Below, in pieces: positions 1 to 11,510 of a stretch of DNA of 64,000 nt. Source of the stretch: Ascochyta rabiei. Taxonomy: Eukaryota; Ascomycota; Dothideomycetes; Pleosporales; Didymellaceae. The stretch is from NCBI RefSeq assembly GCF_004011695.2, contig NC_082414.1:1674001-1738000 (forward strand). Direction: 5' to 3'. Made by a program: the position numbers and the translations under genes. Each line of letters opens with the position of its first letter. The stretch's first letter is position 1. The notes beneath the pieces were generated by a model that made no database searches, was not told the DNA's origin, and was given only the letters and a program-made list of their open reading frames with translations.

Positions 1-556
1 GTACCGCCATTACACAAGAGTCGTGAACCCTTGGTAACTTCCGTAGTTCGATAACGGTGATGAACTCGCAGAGTCACAGTATGTATGAAGTGTGATGCCC
101 AGAAAGACCTGATCGTACACGTCATTGAACAACAAAGTGGTTTTGCCGGAATTTGAAAAAGTGAGGGCTCACGCAGCACCGGCGGCGAATTCTTGAACTA
201 CAAGGGCTGCAAGAACGCGGTCACAGATCTCATCTCCACTCGGATATACCGGCAGAGGCGCTCACAACCATCGACCAGGCTGTAGATATGAAGGCGAAGA
301 GCAAGAGTATGAGTCTAATCGTGGCTACGTGGAGATTACAAAGCTAAGTCTCAACCACTTTCACTCTGCGGGAACATTTACGCCCAGGAATAAGAAGCGA
401 CTGAGTTGGATTTATTCTATCGGCCAATGATGGCAACTCTTGACTACATGAGCAATAATTAACGCAAACCATACTTTTGTGCTCGGATCTTAGGTGAGTT
501 GAATCCCCAAGCATGCCAGCGATCGTCGGTTGACAATACGACGCTCTCAATCCTGC
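1..556. other. no gene seen; 3' flank of ENA ATPase
   Basis: No open frame here shows recognisable domains or fungal splice structure. It lies downstream of the ATPase stop codon and may hold its 3' untranslated region and terminator. Short minus-strand ORFs in it look random. Confidence 0.5.
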
Positions 557-3500
557 CTATACCTTCTCTTTCGTCGATTCCGTCGACAATGCGGACTCAG
601 TCGTGTAGTATCGGCCAAACACTCGATCTTCGATCTCCATGTTCTTGTGGTCAACACCAAGCGACCCACGAGCTTTGCGGCGGAAGTAAACCCGCTTGCA
701 CCACTTCCAGAATTCAACTCCCACGAAGAACAGGCCGGCCTCGATGAACACAACGCCCCACTCCCAATCGATTGGCGCATGTTTGAACACGACGGTGTTG
801 ATCACTGGAATATAGATAAGCGGGAACAGCGTGACAAACCCAGCAACAATTGCCCAGAACAGGAACTGGTTGCGCCAAACGTCAAGGATCCATTGTGTAC
901 AGTAGCGCCTCGATCCTGGCTGCATGCGGAAGAACGAACGCCTCATATCGATCATCTCCCAAGCCAGGAAGAGGGCAAACCACGTCAAACATGCAAACGT
1001 TGTTGCTCGTGCGCGGAAGACGAGCTCACACGACTCGTTGTAGCTCTCGTTACAGCCAATGCCTAGATTGCCATCACCGAATCCGAACACGACGACAGTG
1101 AAGCTGGCCAGGCATAGCGCTGTAATCCAAAGACCGTACACAATCATATCTATCAGGAACTCCATGGTGAAAATACCCGTCTTGAGAGATTGTGGTGGAC
1201 GCTGGAGAATGTCCGGGACGGCGCGCTCGAACCCAAGGCCCATGTCAGGCATGCCAGAAGTAGCCATGATGATCCATACCACCTGCACAGGGGCAAGGGG
1301 AAAGACAGATAAGCCAGTGGCATCTTTGAATGCTAAACCAACAAGGAGTGTACCGGCTTGTGCAACGTTCTCAGCGAGCACGTGCAGGACAAACTTTTGA
1401 ATATTGTCGAAGATACGGCGGCCTTCTTCGATAGCAGCAAGGATCGAGGCAAAATTGTCGTCTGTGAGAACAATGTCGGATGCTTCCTAAACAAGCGTCA
1501 GTCTCTAACACGTCAATTGGTGGGGATGTGGACTCATACCTTAGCAACGTCAGATCCAGCCTGACCCATAGCGATACCCACATCAGCACGCTTGAGGGAT
1601 GGTGAGTCGTTTACGCCATCACCGGTCATGGCACAGAAGCGACCTCGACGGTGGAGGGCTTCAATCATGCGAACCTTAGTGCTAGGTGCGCATCTGGCAA
1701 CTACCAAAGGCAGCACAGGAAGTTTGTCAACCTGCTCATCAGTGAGGCTGTCAAATTCTGAAGCGGCCATCACAAGTGACTTTGCTACATCTTGTGATAT
1801 GCGCTTCATGCGCTCTAAAGATGGCAGGATACCAACTTCTATCGCGATGGCTTTGGCGGTCTCGGGGTGGTCGCCAGTGAGCATGTGTACCTCAATACCA
1901 GCTTCGTGGCATTGCTGTACAGCAGGAGCAGACTCGGGCCGCGGAGGATCGTACAGACCGATCAGACCACGGAAGACAAGGTCGCTTTCAACCGAGGTAC
2001 GCTCCACGTTGGCGCCCTTTTCAACTTCAATGTCAAAAGGTTTGCTAGCCAGAGCTAATACACGTAATCCGAGACTGGCTAGAGCTTCCATGTTGCGTAA
2101 AACGTCATCACGAAATTCGTCTGTGATACTTCCGAGTTCCTCAGAACTGGTGGCGACGGAGGTACAGCTCTGGATGACTCTTTCGACAGCGCCCTTAGTA
2201 AATGCATGTGTCTTGCCACTGGAGTGTCGCATGATGACGGACATGCGTTTCACGTCCGAGTCGAAGGGCAACTCCACAAGATCCTCCCAGATAGCTGCTT
2301 CACCTTTGGTCATTCGAGATCGATCGAGTCCAAATCGAGCCGCAAATACCTGGATGGCTATCTCAGTGGGGTCACCATGGGCTTCCCATTGTCCATCCCC
2401 CTTCTTCTTCACAGCAGCTAGATTGGCCAAGGAAGCGACGTTAAGGAACTCCTCGAGTCCTTTAGATGCAGTTGGTTGAAGCTTCTCTGAACTCATAAGA
2501 TCGCCACAGGCGTCTCCTGCAGCTTTTAGATCAAGCTGGCTTGGCATGTCAGACCCAAAGCGCACTTCGCCAATCGTCGGATCCTGCGGCGCTGTAGAAT
2601 TCTCGATGGTGTACGTTCCAACACCAGGTATCCAGGCGCCACGCGCAATCATCTTGCCTTGAGTTAGGGTGCCAGTCTTGTCGGAACAGATGTCTGTCAC
2701 CCCTCCCAGAGCTTCTAGCGACTTGAGGTTTCTGACGACGACGTTACGCTTGACCATACTTTTAGTTCCAGCTGCCATTGTGATTGTAAGAACAACGACC
2801 AAGCTAGCTGGGATCATGGATAGGCCGGTTGCAACTGCATAAATGATGACTTCTTGGGTCGCGTTGAACTCATTGGCTGCAAGGACGACGATGGCGCAAA
2901 GAACTGCAATACCAAATAGTAGCATAGCCAACTTGGACAGCTTCTTCTGCAGGGGCGTTCCGATGTTGAGGCCTAGAAAGCGTCCAAGGGCGTCAGTTGT
3001 TGTGAGTGTATACGCTTCGAGGTAGCGGTGTGGCTTTGCACGACCGTTCGGGCCGCGCTTCTTGACAGGTCGGACTTTAGATTTCGACTCTCGCAGCTGT
3101 GAAGCGATAGCACCGATCTCAGTATAGACGCCAGTTGCAAAGACGACACCTTTAGCACGACCTTTCGTGACGTTTGATGAGCTATATGCAATATTCAGAC
3201 GGTCTCCTGGACCAGTCTTCTCCGGGAAGACGTCTCCTTCATTCTTGCGGACAGGCAAAGACTCTCCGGTCAAGAGTGCCTCGTCTGTCTCGAAGTTGAC
3301 CACCTCAAAAACTCTGATGTCAGCTGGTAGAGTGTCGCCGGTCTTGATTTCGATAACGTCGCCTGGAACAATATCGACCGAAGGTATCGTTGATTGCTGT
3401 CCGCCACGAATGACTTTTGCGGTCGGGGAACTCAATGAGCGCAAGGAGTCCATGGTCTTCTCGGCCGACCACTCCTGGAAAAAGCCGACTACAACGTTCA

Positions 3501-3879
3501 GTAGAATGACAAATGTGACGACCCCACCTTCGATCCAAGATTGGATACCAAAGCTGACGGCCATGGCAAGGATCAAGACCATTGTCATTGCATTGGCAAC
3601 TTGCGCGATCAAAATTTTGACAACTGATACGCCAGCTGTTTCTCCCAGATCGTTTGAGCCATATTCCTCAGATCGACGTTTGGCTTCAGCATCATCAAGT
3701 CCAGACCAGGTATCGGTGCTCAATTCGTCCACAACTTGGGCGAGAGTAAGGCTGTGAGGCGGCAGCGACAGTGGTTTGTTTGATTGACCACTGACGTGCC
3801 CCTCGTCGGGCGATTTAGCTGGGTTACCCATTTCGCTTCGTTGTTGTAAGTTCGTTTGCAAAGTGTTTCGGTGTTCCAC
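557..3879 (-). CDS. ENA-type P-type ATPase (Na+/K+ efflux, P-IID)
   Basis: Predicted plasma- or endomembrane P-type ATPase that uses ATP to export Na+ (and K+), in salt and alkaline tolerance. Exon 1 (3879-1540) carries the N-terminal cation-ATPase domain, a TGES actuator motif, the phosphorylation motif DKTGTLT near 2670 and the hinge motif GDGVNDS just before the splice site. A 53-nt intron (1487-1539, GTATGA...TTTAG) joins AAG to GAA in phase 0 and restores the conserved run SDVAKEASDIVLTDDNF. Exon 2 (1486-557) holds the C-terminal membrane segments. The product is about 1089 aa from the first Met; a second Met at 3831-3829 would give about 1073 aa, the usual ENA size, and is an equally plausible start. 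No lesion seen. The family is clear from motifs; the ion preference is inferred from the family. Confidence 0.93.
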
Positions 3880-5368
3880 AATGTTTATTATGTGATTCTT
3901 CTTCTTATCCTCGTCCCAGTGTGGACGAATTGAGCGATGTTGTATGATGTAGACTCCATAGAGGACTTCAGCACGGGTTATGGGACAGACTCCTCCGTGT
4001 TTACGCCGTGGTTGGCGATTAGGGAAATATGAATGAGGATCGTGAAATAAGACGCGGGGATCTGAGGGTCTTCAGAGCCTGAAATGGCGTTGGAAGTTTT
4101 TGAGCAAATGCTGTTGTGATTCTCGGTGAGCGACAGACTTTCTTAGGCGATATCAGCGTACATTTATAACTCGAGAAAAAAGTGTGTGAGCAAATGGCAC
4201 AGATCGGATGTTCGGCATGTGCCAAGGTAAATATGCAAAACTTTCGCGAGTGAAGTCGAACTAATGAGTGTTCACGATCTTGGCCTTGAAGACGGCGGAC
4301 TCGGCGCAGAGCAGGTCATACCAACAATCGTTTCTACAAACTCCTTGACTAATCATGACTCTCGTTGTTATCTTTCTTTAATGGCGCACTTCTATTGTGT
4401 CTAACCAGCCCGGACCTGAAGTCTTGTTTTCACCCACCGTTTTATCCTAGACACACGTCCAAAGATCAAGTCGTTCTACGGTATTTGCCAAGATGCCAAG
4501 TCAAGGATGCAGATCTCTCTCCAGGCCTATTCTCCTGGCGAGTGCACATGACGTGTTCGTGCCCGTTCCGAGTGGACGTCATCTGGTATGATAGCTCAAC
4601 CAATGAGAGCGTTGCAGTGACTCCTTCGATGTTGTGGAGTCTAAGCTGTGTCTTATAGCACACCCATAGCGCGGTCCATCGCAGCCCGCGGGTCAGACAC
4701 AATCTCCATCAAGTTGCATTATACAAAGAAATCAACCGTAGATGACATGGCCTGTTGCGTTGATGCTTGAAATGAAATGTGCGGCGGAATGCGACAGCTA
4801 GCCGTTGCTTCTTGCAAAGATCTATCGGAGATCGATCCGAACAAAGTCCAGGTGATTCCTGTACTGGAGAATAATCGCAGTAATGAAATACGAGCATGCT
4901 ACTGTAATTCTGAGTAACTGCCAGCCTCGATGTGTTCCCCGTATGAAAAGTGGTGTGTTTTGAATAGTTCCATCATTGACTGAGAACCGGTGTTTAACTG
5001 GCCGCCCTGGTCGACTCTCACCAGAAGGACAATTCACCGAGTTGAACTGTGCAAACATGAATGAACAGAGTACACGTCGAGCAAACCAGAGACGGATGAG
5101 ATGATTATTGGGTCCCGCAATTTCGATCGAGGTTTATAGTCGTCGAAGAGTTATGAATCTGGCTGATTATTGAATAGGCTTCCCTAATATGTCCAAGAAT
5201 ACTGCGAAAGCCAAGATCACTAGCATTCGAAGTGCTGGGTAGTTTTAATGCGTCTCTTAGATTTCACTGTGTTTGTGGTGATCATGAAAATGGGATAAGA
5301 TGTTTGGTACGTTTTAGGAGGAGGTAACATGACCGCTAAGTCGCTGGGCACCACCAAAAAGTGACCGT
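3880..5368. other. intergenic region upstream of ENA ATPase
   Basis: About 1.5 kb separates the ATPase start from the end of the Rieske gene. Several ORFs of 60-100 codons occur on both strands, but none has family-like sequence or consistent splicing. It presumably contains the ATPase promoter; no specific site is claimed. Confidence 0.5.
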
Positions 5369-6385
5369 CTACCATGCCAAAACCTGCTTCTGCGTCCCGC
5401 AGGTAAGGCCTGCGCAAATATCCTCGTCCTCGTCGGCTTGATCTGCAGCACCCACGTCCTTTGGTCGTGATGGCCAAATTTCCTTGCCTACTGCCTTCTC
5501 CTGTTTGTGATGCTTTGTGATAGCATCGCGTAAGATACTCTGGAAGGAAGTTGGTGCACTGTCGCTCACCTTCTCCGTATGCAGTGCGTTTGTATACGCA
5601 TCAATGATGGCCTTGAATTCAGTGTTCGAACAGTCCTTGTGGCGGTAGATCTCAAAATGCCTGGTAGTCTTGTTCGGTCCGCAGGGAAGGGCTTTTTGAA
5701 TGACAACAAATTTGGAAGAGACGGTAGAAGAAGCATTGGGGAAGTAGAAGATGGTAGTACTGTTGAGCTGCTTCTTTGCATGGTCCGACGTGGACTCGGC
5801 GGGTCCATGTTTCCAATTAAATCTGCATCCCTCCTTCTTTAGTTCTGTTTCGAACTTGTATTCGTCAAAGTCGATTTGCTGGTGTTGATTTTGAGCATCA
5901 AAGCTGTCGGATCTCTCTTCCCACGACACCTCGGGAGACTCCTTTGCGTCCAGATTGATCCAGATGAAGCCGTTGCGGTCGATCTTAGTGTGACAGCGGA
6001 AAAGACTGTTCTGGTCCTTGTCAAGGTTCATCTCTTGGTATCCAGGCGCCTTTGCGAGCTTTCCGTTGAGTCCATAGGACCAACCATGGTATCTGCAAGC
6101 TAGGATTTTGTTGTTGCCTGCACCTTCCTTCTCGATGATCGGATAGGCACGGTGTCTGCACACATTATGAAAGGTGTTGATGGCCCCTGTCCTGTCCCTT
6201 GTAAGAATGATGTCGTAGCTCGCAAAGCTGTACCGAAGCCAATCGCCAGTCTGAGTAAGACGCGACTTGTGCGAAACAAACAGCCACCTCTTGGAGAATA
6301 TCGCGCGGCGCTCAAAGTCGTACATCTCTCGGGAAGAATACCACGATGCTGGCAAGATGCCTACCGAACCTTTCTCAATGCCCAT
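5369..6385 (-). CDS. Rieske [2Fe-2S] oxygenase-like protein, internally deleted
   Basis: A 338-aa intact ORF resembling fungal aromatic-ring-hydroxylating/choline-monooxygenase-like alpha subunits. The start MGIEKGSVGILPASWYSS fits the family, where LPxSWY lies close to the N-terminus. The Rieske ligands are present: CRH at the first site and CRYHGW at the second (about residues 75-100). The catalytic half is abnormal. After FNWK the family normally continues with the DNxxECxHC...H segment that binds the mononuclear iron; here it jumps straight to HGPAESTSDHAKKQ and then to the strand FYFPNASSTVS. A second gap follows HTEKV, directly before SDSAPTSFQSIL. Both gaps are in frame with no stop, and no intron signals at the first gap could hide missing residues. 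The product could carry a cluster but probably cannot hydroxylate. It may be decaying or have a new role; the substrate is unknown. Confidence 0.8.
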   Translation of the reverse strand: MGIEKGSVGILPASWYSSREMYDFERRAIFSKRWLFVSHKSRLTQTGDWLRYSFASYDIILTRDRTGAINTFHNVCRHRAYPIIEKEGAGNNKILACRYHGWSYGLNGKLAKAPGYQEMNLDKDQNSLFRCHTKIDRNGFIWINLDAKESPEVSWEERSDSFDAQNQHQQIDFDEYKFETELKKEGCRFNWKHGPAESTSDHAKKQLNSTTIFYFPNASSTVSSKFVVIQKALPCGPNKTTRHFEIYRHKDCSNTEFKAIIDAYTNALHTEKVSDSAPTSFQSILRDAITKHHKQEKAVGKEIWPSRPKDVGAADQADEDEDICAGLTCGTQKQVLAW

Positions 6386-7288
6386 CGTGCTGTTTGCGGG
6401 AGCGATAGAATAGTGCTGAATGCTGCCGACTATTGTCGCTTCTGTGGGGTGTTAAAAGACAGTGAGTGGTTCTTGCCGAATCTGCAGGTTAATGAAGCAA
6501 TCTCTGCGGGCGTCACGAAGTTCTTTATATCCTTTCCATCCTTTTCCATCGCGGTTTCGTATCTTTGCACATACGATTTGTTCTGATTATGCTGAGCGTA
6601 GTGGATAGAGATAGCCCCATAGGGTAGTCGGGAACGAGTCCGCCACGGTCAATTTCGTTCATAATTCAGCCCCACCTGCTTCTTAGAACTACGCATGCTC
6701 AGCCTCATATATCATAACGACATGTCGTGGAAAGTTCAAGCAGGGACCCCGAAACGGAGCTTAAGATTTGATCATATCTGAGATTGACGGGTACCATCGA
6801 TAACACTGTCCATTCTATAAGCAGCGACAACACCTCAGTCTTGTACCGGTGTAAGCTAGGAGACTTGACCAATCGCCTGGCCCGCCAGACTGCCCAATCG
6901 CATCGGGCCAAAAGATTCGGAAATTGCCCAGCCAATCGCGTTGTTACATCGAATCCCGACGTTGCCACCGTGAAAAGCGACTGGTTGTTTTATTTAACTG
7001 AGTGGGCGGGAATCAGCAAATCTGTGCTCTATGATGATGATCATTGACAGTGGCAGTACGTCCCGCATCCCACCTCCATCGAGTATAGAGAAAGCTAAAG
7101 AACATACGAATGGGATGGTACCATACAAAGCAGAAATTTGCATCATCGACCAATGCAGAATGCACTAATACCTGTATCGAAAATCAACTAGTTTGAGAAT
7201 CGCTTGCCACTACGACAGCTTTTGGTCTTTTGTCAAATTTGTGATGCGGAAGAATGCTGTCTTCACTATATCTCGCTCTCTCCATGCT
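6386..7288. other. intergenic region
   Basis: About 900 bp between two minus-strand genes. ORFs of about 87 codons on both strands (6705-7047) overlap each other and match nothing recognisable. It probably holds the Rieske gene promoter and the 3' end of the Pth11-like gene. Confidence 0.45.
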
Positions 7289-8626
7289 CTAGATGGCCTT
7301 CTCGCTGGACGCTGGTGTGTGTAGTGATGCTCTGACAGACGGCCTGCCATTTTCATATTCGACCAAAGCAATCTCGCGATCAGACTGATTAGCGTGTTTC
7401 TGATATCTGAGCATGTTTTGATCGCCGAGACCAGAAGATTTCGAACAGCCCCTGGTCAAGCCTCGCGCGGCATTCAGGAATTTATTGAATGGGGGTTTGA
7501 TCGCAGGAAACGACCCTGCTACAATGCTCACATCCAGTTCGACAAAGTTCCACATCGAATACCCATCGTAGATGAAGCGGTTCGGGTCGGATAGGATGGT
7601 TTTTTTGAGGCGAATTTTCATAATGCCGGCGATGCAAGCGAAGCGACCGAGAGAGAGCACAAAAATGAGCGAGATTTTCGTCCGCAGGTTGAGCCGTAGC
7701 TGCCATGTGAGGGGTACAGGTAGCAAAGCTAAAAGAAAATCGGTGAGGATGTTGATGACTGCATGTTGTTCGACCTGCCCACACAGTAGAAGAGGCATTC
7801 TGACTGGAATTGAACATGCCGATCTGGCCAAATGTCTGCATGCTGAAGTATTTGGCGCTTCCCTTCCCAATAGGTGGCGGTCGCAGCCGTGTATCCCAGG
7901 CGGCTGCTACCGGCACACATTGAAACATCTAAAATGACAGAATTAGCATGACACAGCGCGAGAGAGGACATCTCAGCGGCAAAAACTTCTTGTATGGATG
8001 GCCATCTGCTAGAGTGCCCACGAATGGTTGAAAAAGTAAGTAGCAACCTACTGGTGGATACTAGCGCATCAAACTGGTTGGCAGAGTTTAGAAGGCAGCA
8101 TACCCAGTGTACAGAATGACACAATCTTGAAGGCAACCAGAAAGGTGGTCACACCGTACAAGAACCAGGTATGTAATCCCCTTGCAACGAGGCGCAAAAA
8201 GTAGAGACTGGCTGAATATTTTGACCATGCATTGTCCCACTGTAACACAGATCATATGTACTTGACGTACTTTGAGCAGTTCTCGATAGTTGCTTTTGTC
8301 CATTTGTACAGCGGTCAGATACTTCCCCACGCCAAGAGGGACTTCGAGCACATAGCAAACAAAAGTGCCCGCTGCAAGCAGCTTCATGAGTTAGTATAGA
8401 AGCAGGAAGAATTATGCTGTTCACTCACCATTGCTAAGACCATGGCCCAGTCATCCTTTCCAAAAGACCTTAGTATGCATACTCTAACGTAAATCCTTGA
8501 AACCACAACAGCGGCAGCAAAACCGAACACCAGTCCGGCTTTTGCCAACAGGGCAGGAGCATTGGTGAACGCAATGTGCTCGGGTGTAAGGTTTGATGCA
8601 ACTGAAGGTTCGATGGGAGCAGACAT
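7289..8626 (-). pseudogene. Pth11/SAT4-like rhodopsin-domain membrane protein, frameshifted
   Basis: Multi-exon gene of the fungal rhodopsin-like (SAT4/Pth11) integral membrane family. Exon 1 (8626-8429) starts at MSAPIEPS and ends FGKDDWAMVLAM before a GTGAGT donor; exon 2 resumes at 8381 with LLAAGTFVCYVLEVPLG. Around 8214-8222 the frame breaks: GQCMVKI reads in one frame and SASLYFLRLV in the next, as if one base had been inserted. A further phase conflict lies at the exon 2 donor near 8127. Exon 3 begins at 7928 (MFQCVPVAAAWD) and a 46-nt intron (7759-7804) restores FNSIINILTD. The tail contains the conserved SFPAIKP...RGLTRG region. The disrupted frame suggests a pseudogene or an assembly error. 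Members often act as surface sensors; no ligand can be assigned. Confidence 0.72.
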
Positions 8627-8780
8627 GATGCAGCGCCTAGGCAATTTCTGCCGACCCCAAGAGATGAAACACTAACGCAGTCTCCTCAAAAGTCTTCAGA
8701 AGGATCTTAACGGGACGTTCGTCATCGAGCCGACCACGAGCCACAACGGCGGGACAACAATTAGCAAATTCACAGCGGAA

Positions 8781-9865
8781 ATGCGTGGGACGGCAACGGC
8801 AGGCCGCTCACAATTCGCTTTCAAAGAGTCAATGATACACATCGCGGGCCGTTGCAGCTGCTGTCCTGCACACTGTCCAATACAGGAAAGTATCCCACAT
8901 CATCCAGACTCTGAACATCCATGGCACTGGTATCTTCTTGGCTTGGCATCGATACTACACATGGGCCTACGAACATGTATTTCGCAACGAATGCGGTTAC
9001 AAAGGATATCAGCCCTACTACAGCTGGCCATGGTGGGCAAGTGATCCCACAAAGTCGCCAGTTTTCGACGGTAGTGCGACAAGTCTCTCAGGAGACGGCG
9101 CATATGTTGCTGAACGCAACGCGTCTTGCGTTCCAAGCGATGCTCGCTGTTCGTGACTCTCCAGCCTGCGAATGGTGGTGGCTGCGTCAAGTCCGGTCCT
9201 ATGAAAGAGTGAGTACCACGCCTCTAATTTTGTAAAGCCTTTCCTTAGGAGTTCTCTTTGTGGAAAAGACAAGCTAACCTTAGATCAGCTGGAAAGTCAA
9301 CATGGGCCCTCTCCAGAACCATCTTGCCGGCGTCAAGCCCAATCCCCGGGCCGATGGCCTTGGGTACAACCCTCGATGTCTTAGTCGTGACATTAGCAAG
9401 CAAGCTGCGAGCGAGACCACGGACGGAAAAATCGCGTTTCTCATCAAGAATAGCACAGAAATCAGGAGCTTTCAGGATCTGATGCAAAATTTCGTTCCAG
9501 GCTCCGTCGGTATCCATAGTGGTGGCCACTACATCATCGGTGGCGACGCTGCTTCCGACCTCTACAACTCACCAGCTGATCCGGCGTTCTTTTAACATCA
9601 TGTAGGCTTTCAAAATCTGTATCTTATGTGCTCAAGCTAACAGTTCTAGGGTATGGTTGATCGCGTTTGGTGGACATGGCAGAATCTCGACTTGAAGAAG
9701 AGGACACACGTTATTGCTGGAACGCTCACATTTTTGAGCCAACCGCCAACCCGTAATGCTACACTACAAGATCAACTTTACCTCGGGCATGTCGGATTTC
9801 CGAACATTATTGTTGACGACGCGACGAGCACGCTCAGCGGACCGTTTTGTTACACTTACGCCTAG
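8781..9865 (+). pseudogene. fungal tyrosinase (type-3 copper oxidase), broken
   Basis: Relic of a secreted fungal tyrosinase (phenol o-hydroxylation and oxidation). The CuA region reads SHIIQTLNIHGTG then FLAWHRYYTWAYE (about 8896-8970), with three candidate copper histidines. After NASCVPSDARC the frame shifts near 9153; NGGGCVKSGPMK follows in another frame. An intron 9209-9288 joins to WKVNMGPLQN. The CuB region has HSGGH and then DPAFF, a TAA stop at 9593-9595 where the family has Leu, and HH directly before the second intron (9602-9649). The last exon, GMVDRVWWTWQNLDL to SGPFCYTYA, is good. The normal N-terminal 80-100 residues and signal peptide are not found in the 155 bp up to the divergent Pth11-like gene. 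5' loss, a frameshift and a nonsense codon argue for a true pseudogene. Confidence 0.8.
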
Positions 9866-10206
9866 ACCAGGATGCATTTTTGGGAGGAGAATGACGCTAG
9901 TAGAATAATATGTAATACCTAGCCTTCTTCTACGAATCACTTAAATCCTGCACATCAAATCTGTAGAGGTGCCAATGATATTGGAGAGCGATCATTCCTC
10001 CCTTCAGCTCATTCGACTGCGAATCGAAGGCGATTTCAGTGTTTTTCTTACTGATCGGCCTTCGAGACTGCAACTGCCAAGTGGACCCTGAATGCTATGA
10101 CCTCATCAGAATTAATAATACAGATCCTAACTCATATACACAACAAATTACCTGATCACCTTACACTTCACTTTTATTTACAAAAAGTGCACTACAAACT
10201 AGCAAT
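9866..10206. other. intergenic region
   Basis: About 340 bp between the tyrosinase relic and the NmrA-like gene, both on the plus strand. It presumably contains the NmrA-like promoter; nothing else recognised. Confidence 0.5.
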
Positions 10207-11200
10207 ATGACTATTGCTCTTACAAGCGCAACAGGCAAGCTGGGAGGTGCCGTCTTGAACGCAATTCTCGAGAACAACCTTATCGACCCCAAAGAGCTCA
10301 TAGTCTGCGTAAGGTTCCTCCACTATTGCTATGTGTCAATATGTATTAAATGTGATCACACAGACTTCGACAGACCCTGAAGACCCGCGCTTCGACTACC
10401 TCCGCTCCCAATCTATCACTATCCGCCAAGCGAACTTCGACGACCCCTCCTCACTCAAGCGCGCGTACGCAGGATGCAACAAGCTCTTCCTTGTCTCTAC
10501 GCCACGCATAGAAATGGATTATAACAATGCACCACTTTGGCAAGGTCGTGAGAGGCACCACCGCGCTGCTATCGATGCCGCGCTCGAGGCCGGCGTGAAG
10601 CACGTCTACTACACATCTCTTGGCTTCAGCAACCCAAGCAAAGCAGGCGTGATGCGCGCGCATATTCGAACTGAGAGATACTTGAAGGATCTGGAGAAAG
10701 AGAACAAGGTCAAGGTCACGATTATCAGGGAGGGGCTATACAACGAGTCCTGGCCTTTGTACTTCGGGTACTATTTCGGTCTGAAAGACGAGACAAGAAA
10801 GGAAGTCATAGTCGCGGGCGACGGACCAATTAGCTGGACATCCATTCCAGACATGGCCTATGGAACTGCGAAAATACTCGCGGCGCCGAGCGAAGAGTGG
10901 AGCGGTAAGACGTTCTATCTCAGTCAGAAGAAGACATGGACACTGCAGGATATCGCAAAGCTTGTCAGCAAAGTCAAAGGAGAGGAAATAAAGCTGAAGA
11001 TTGTAAGCAGGAAAGAGTATGAGGACTACTATGCAGAGAAAGGTACAGAGAGGGCGAGCGTAGAGTGGTGGAGCAGCTCGTATGATGCGCTGAAAGACGG
11101 GGAGTGTGCGATTGAGGATTACACGCTCGAGGGGCTGCTGAAAGATGCCAATAGAAGGCCGAAGCGGCTTGAGGAGACGATTGAAGAGATGATGAAGTAG
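10207..11200 (+). CDS. NmrA-like NAD(P)-binding oxidoreductase
   Basis: Atypical short-chain dehydrogenase of the NmrA / quinone oxidoreductase 2 type. Exon 1 (10207-10308) encodes MTIALTSATGKLGGAVLNAI, with the dinucleotide-binding motif SATGKLG at residues 7-13. A 55-nt intron (10309-10363, GTAAGG...CACAG) is followed by exon 2 in phase 0. The total is 312 aa, normal for the family. Typical elements are the FDDPSSLKRAYAG segment, GVKHVYYTS, the IREGLY region and the late SxKTFYLSQKKTWTLQDIA element. Such proteins bind NAD(P)(H) and act either as reductases of small quinones or as redox sensors; the sequence does not decide between these. It is intact, unlike its upstream neighbours, and ends about 1.2 kb before the RIP block. 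Confidence 0.88.
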
Positions 11201-11510
11201 ATTGAAATGGTCAGAGGGTTCACTCAGCAATCATACTGAGGGCTTTTGCGAAGCTCGAGCACTGTTCTAATCATCAGTACTGAATAGCTTGCGCGATCGT
11301 GCCAGCCCCTCATATCATCGTTTTTGTGCAGCATCTCTCTTTAAAACTAGGTTTTTGTCAAACTAGTAGATAACTGATTGTATAATTTGTCTGTTGTCGT
11401 CTGCTTTAAGCTCCCTAAATTATTGTACAGAGTCTGACACATGAGCGAGAGTACGAAGGAAGACTGAAAGCCATATTCAAACTACGTTAAAAACCTGTGG
11501 TGCACATATC
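11201..11510. other. intergenic region
   Basis: About 310 bp between convergent ORFs. Nothing recognised beyond presumed 3' ends. Confidence 0.4.
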
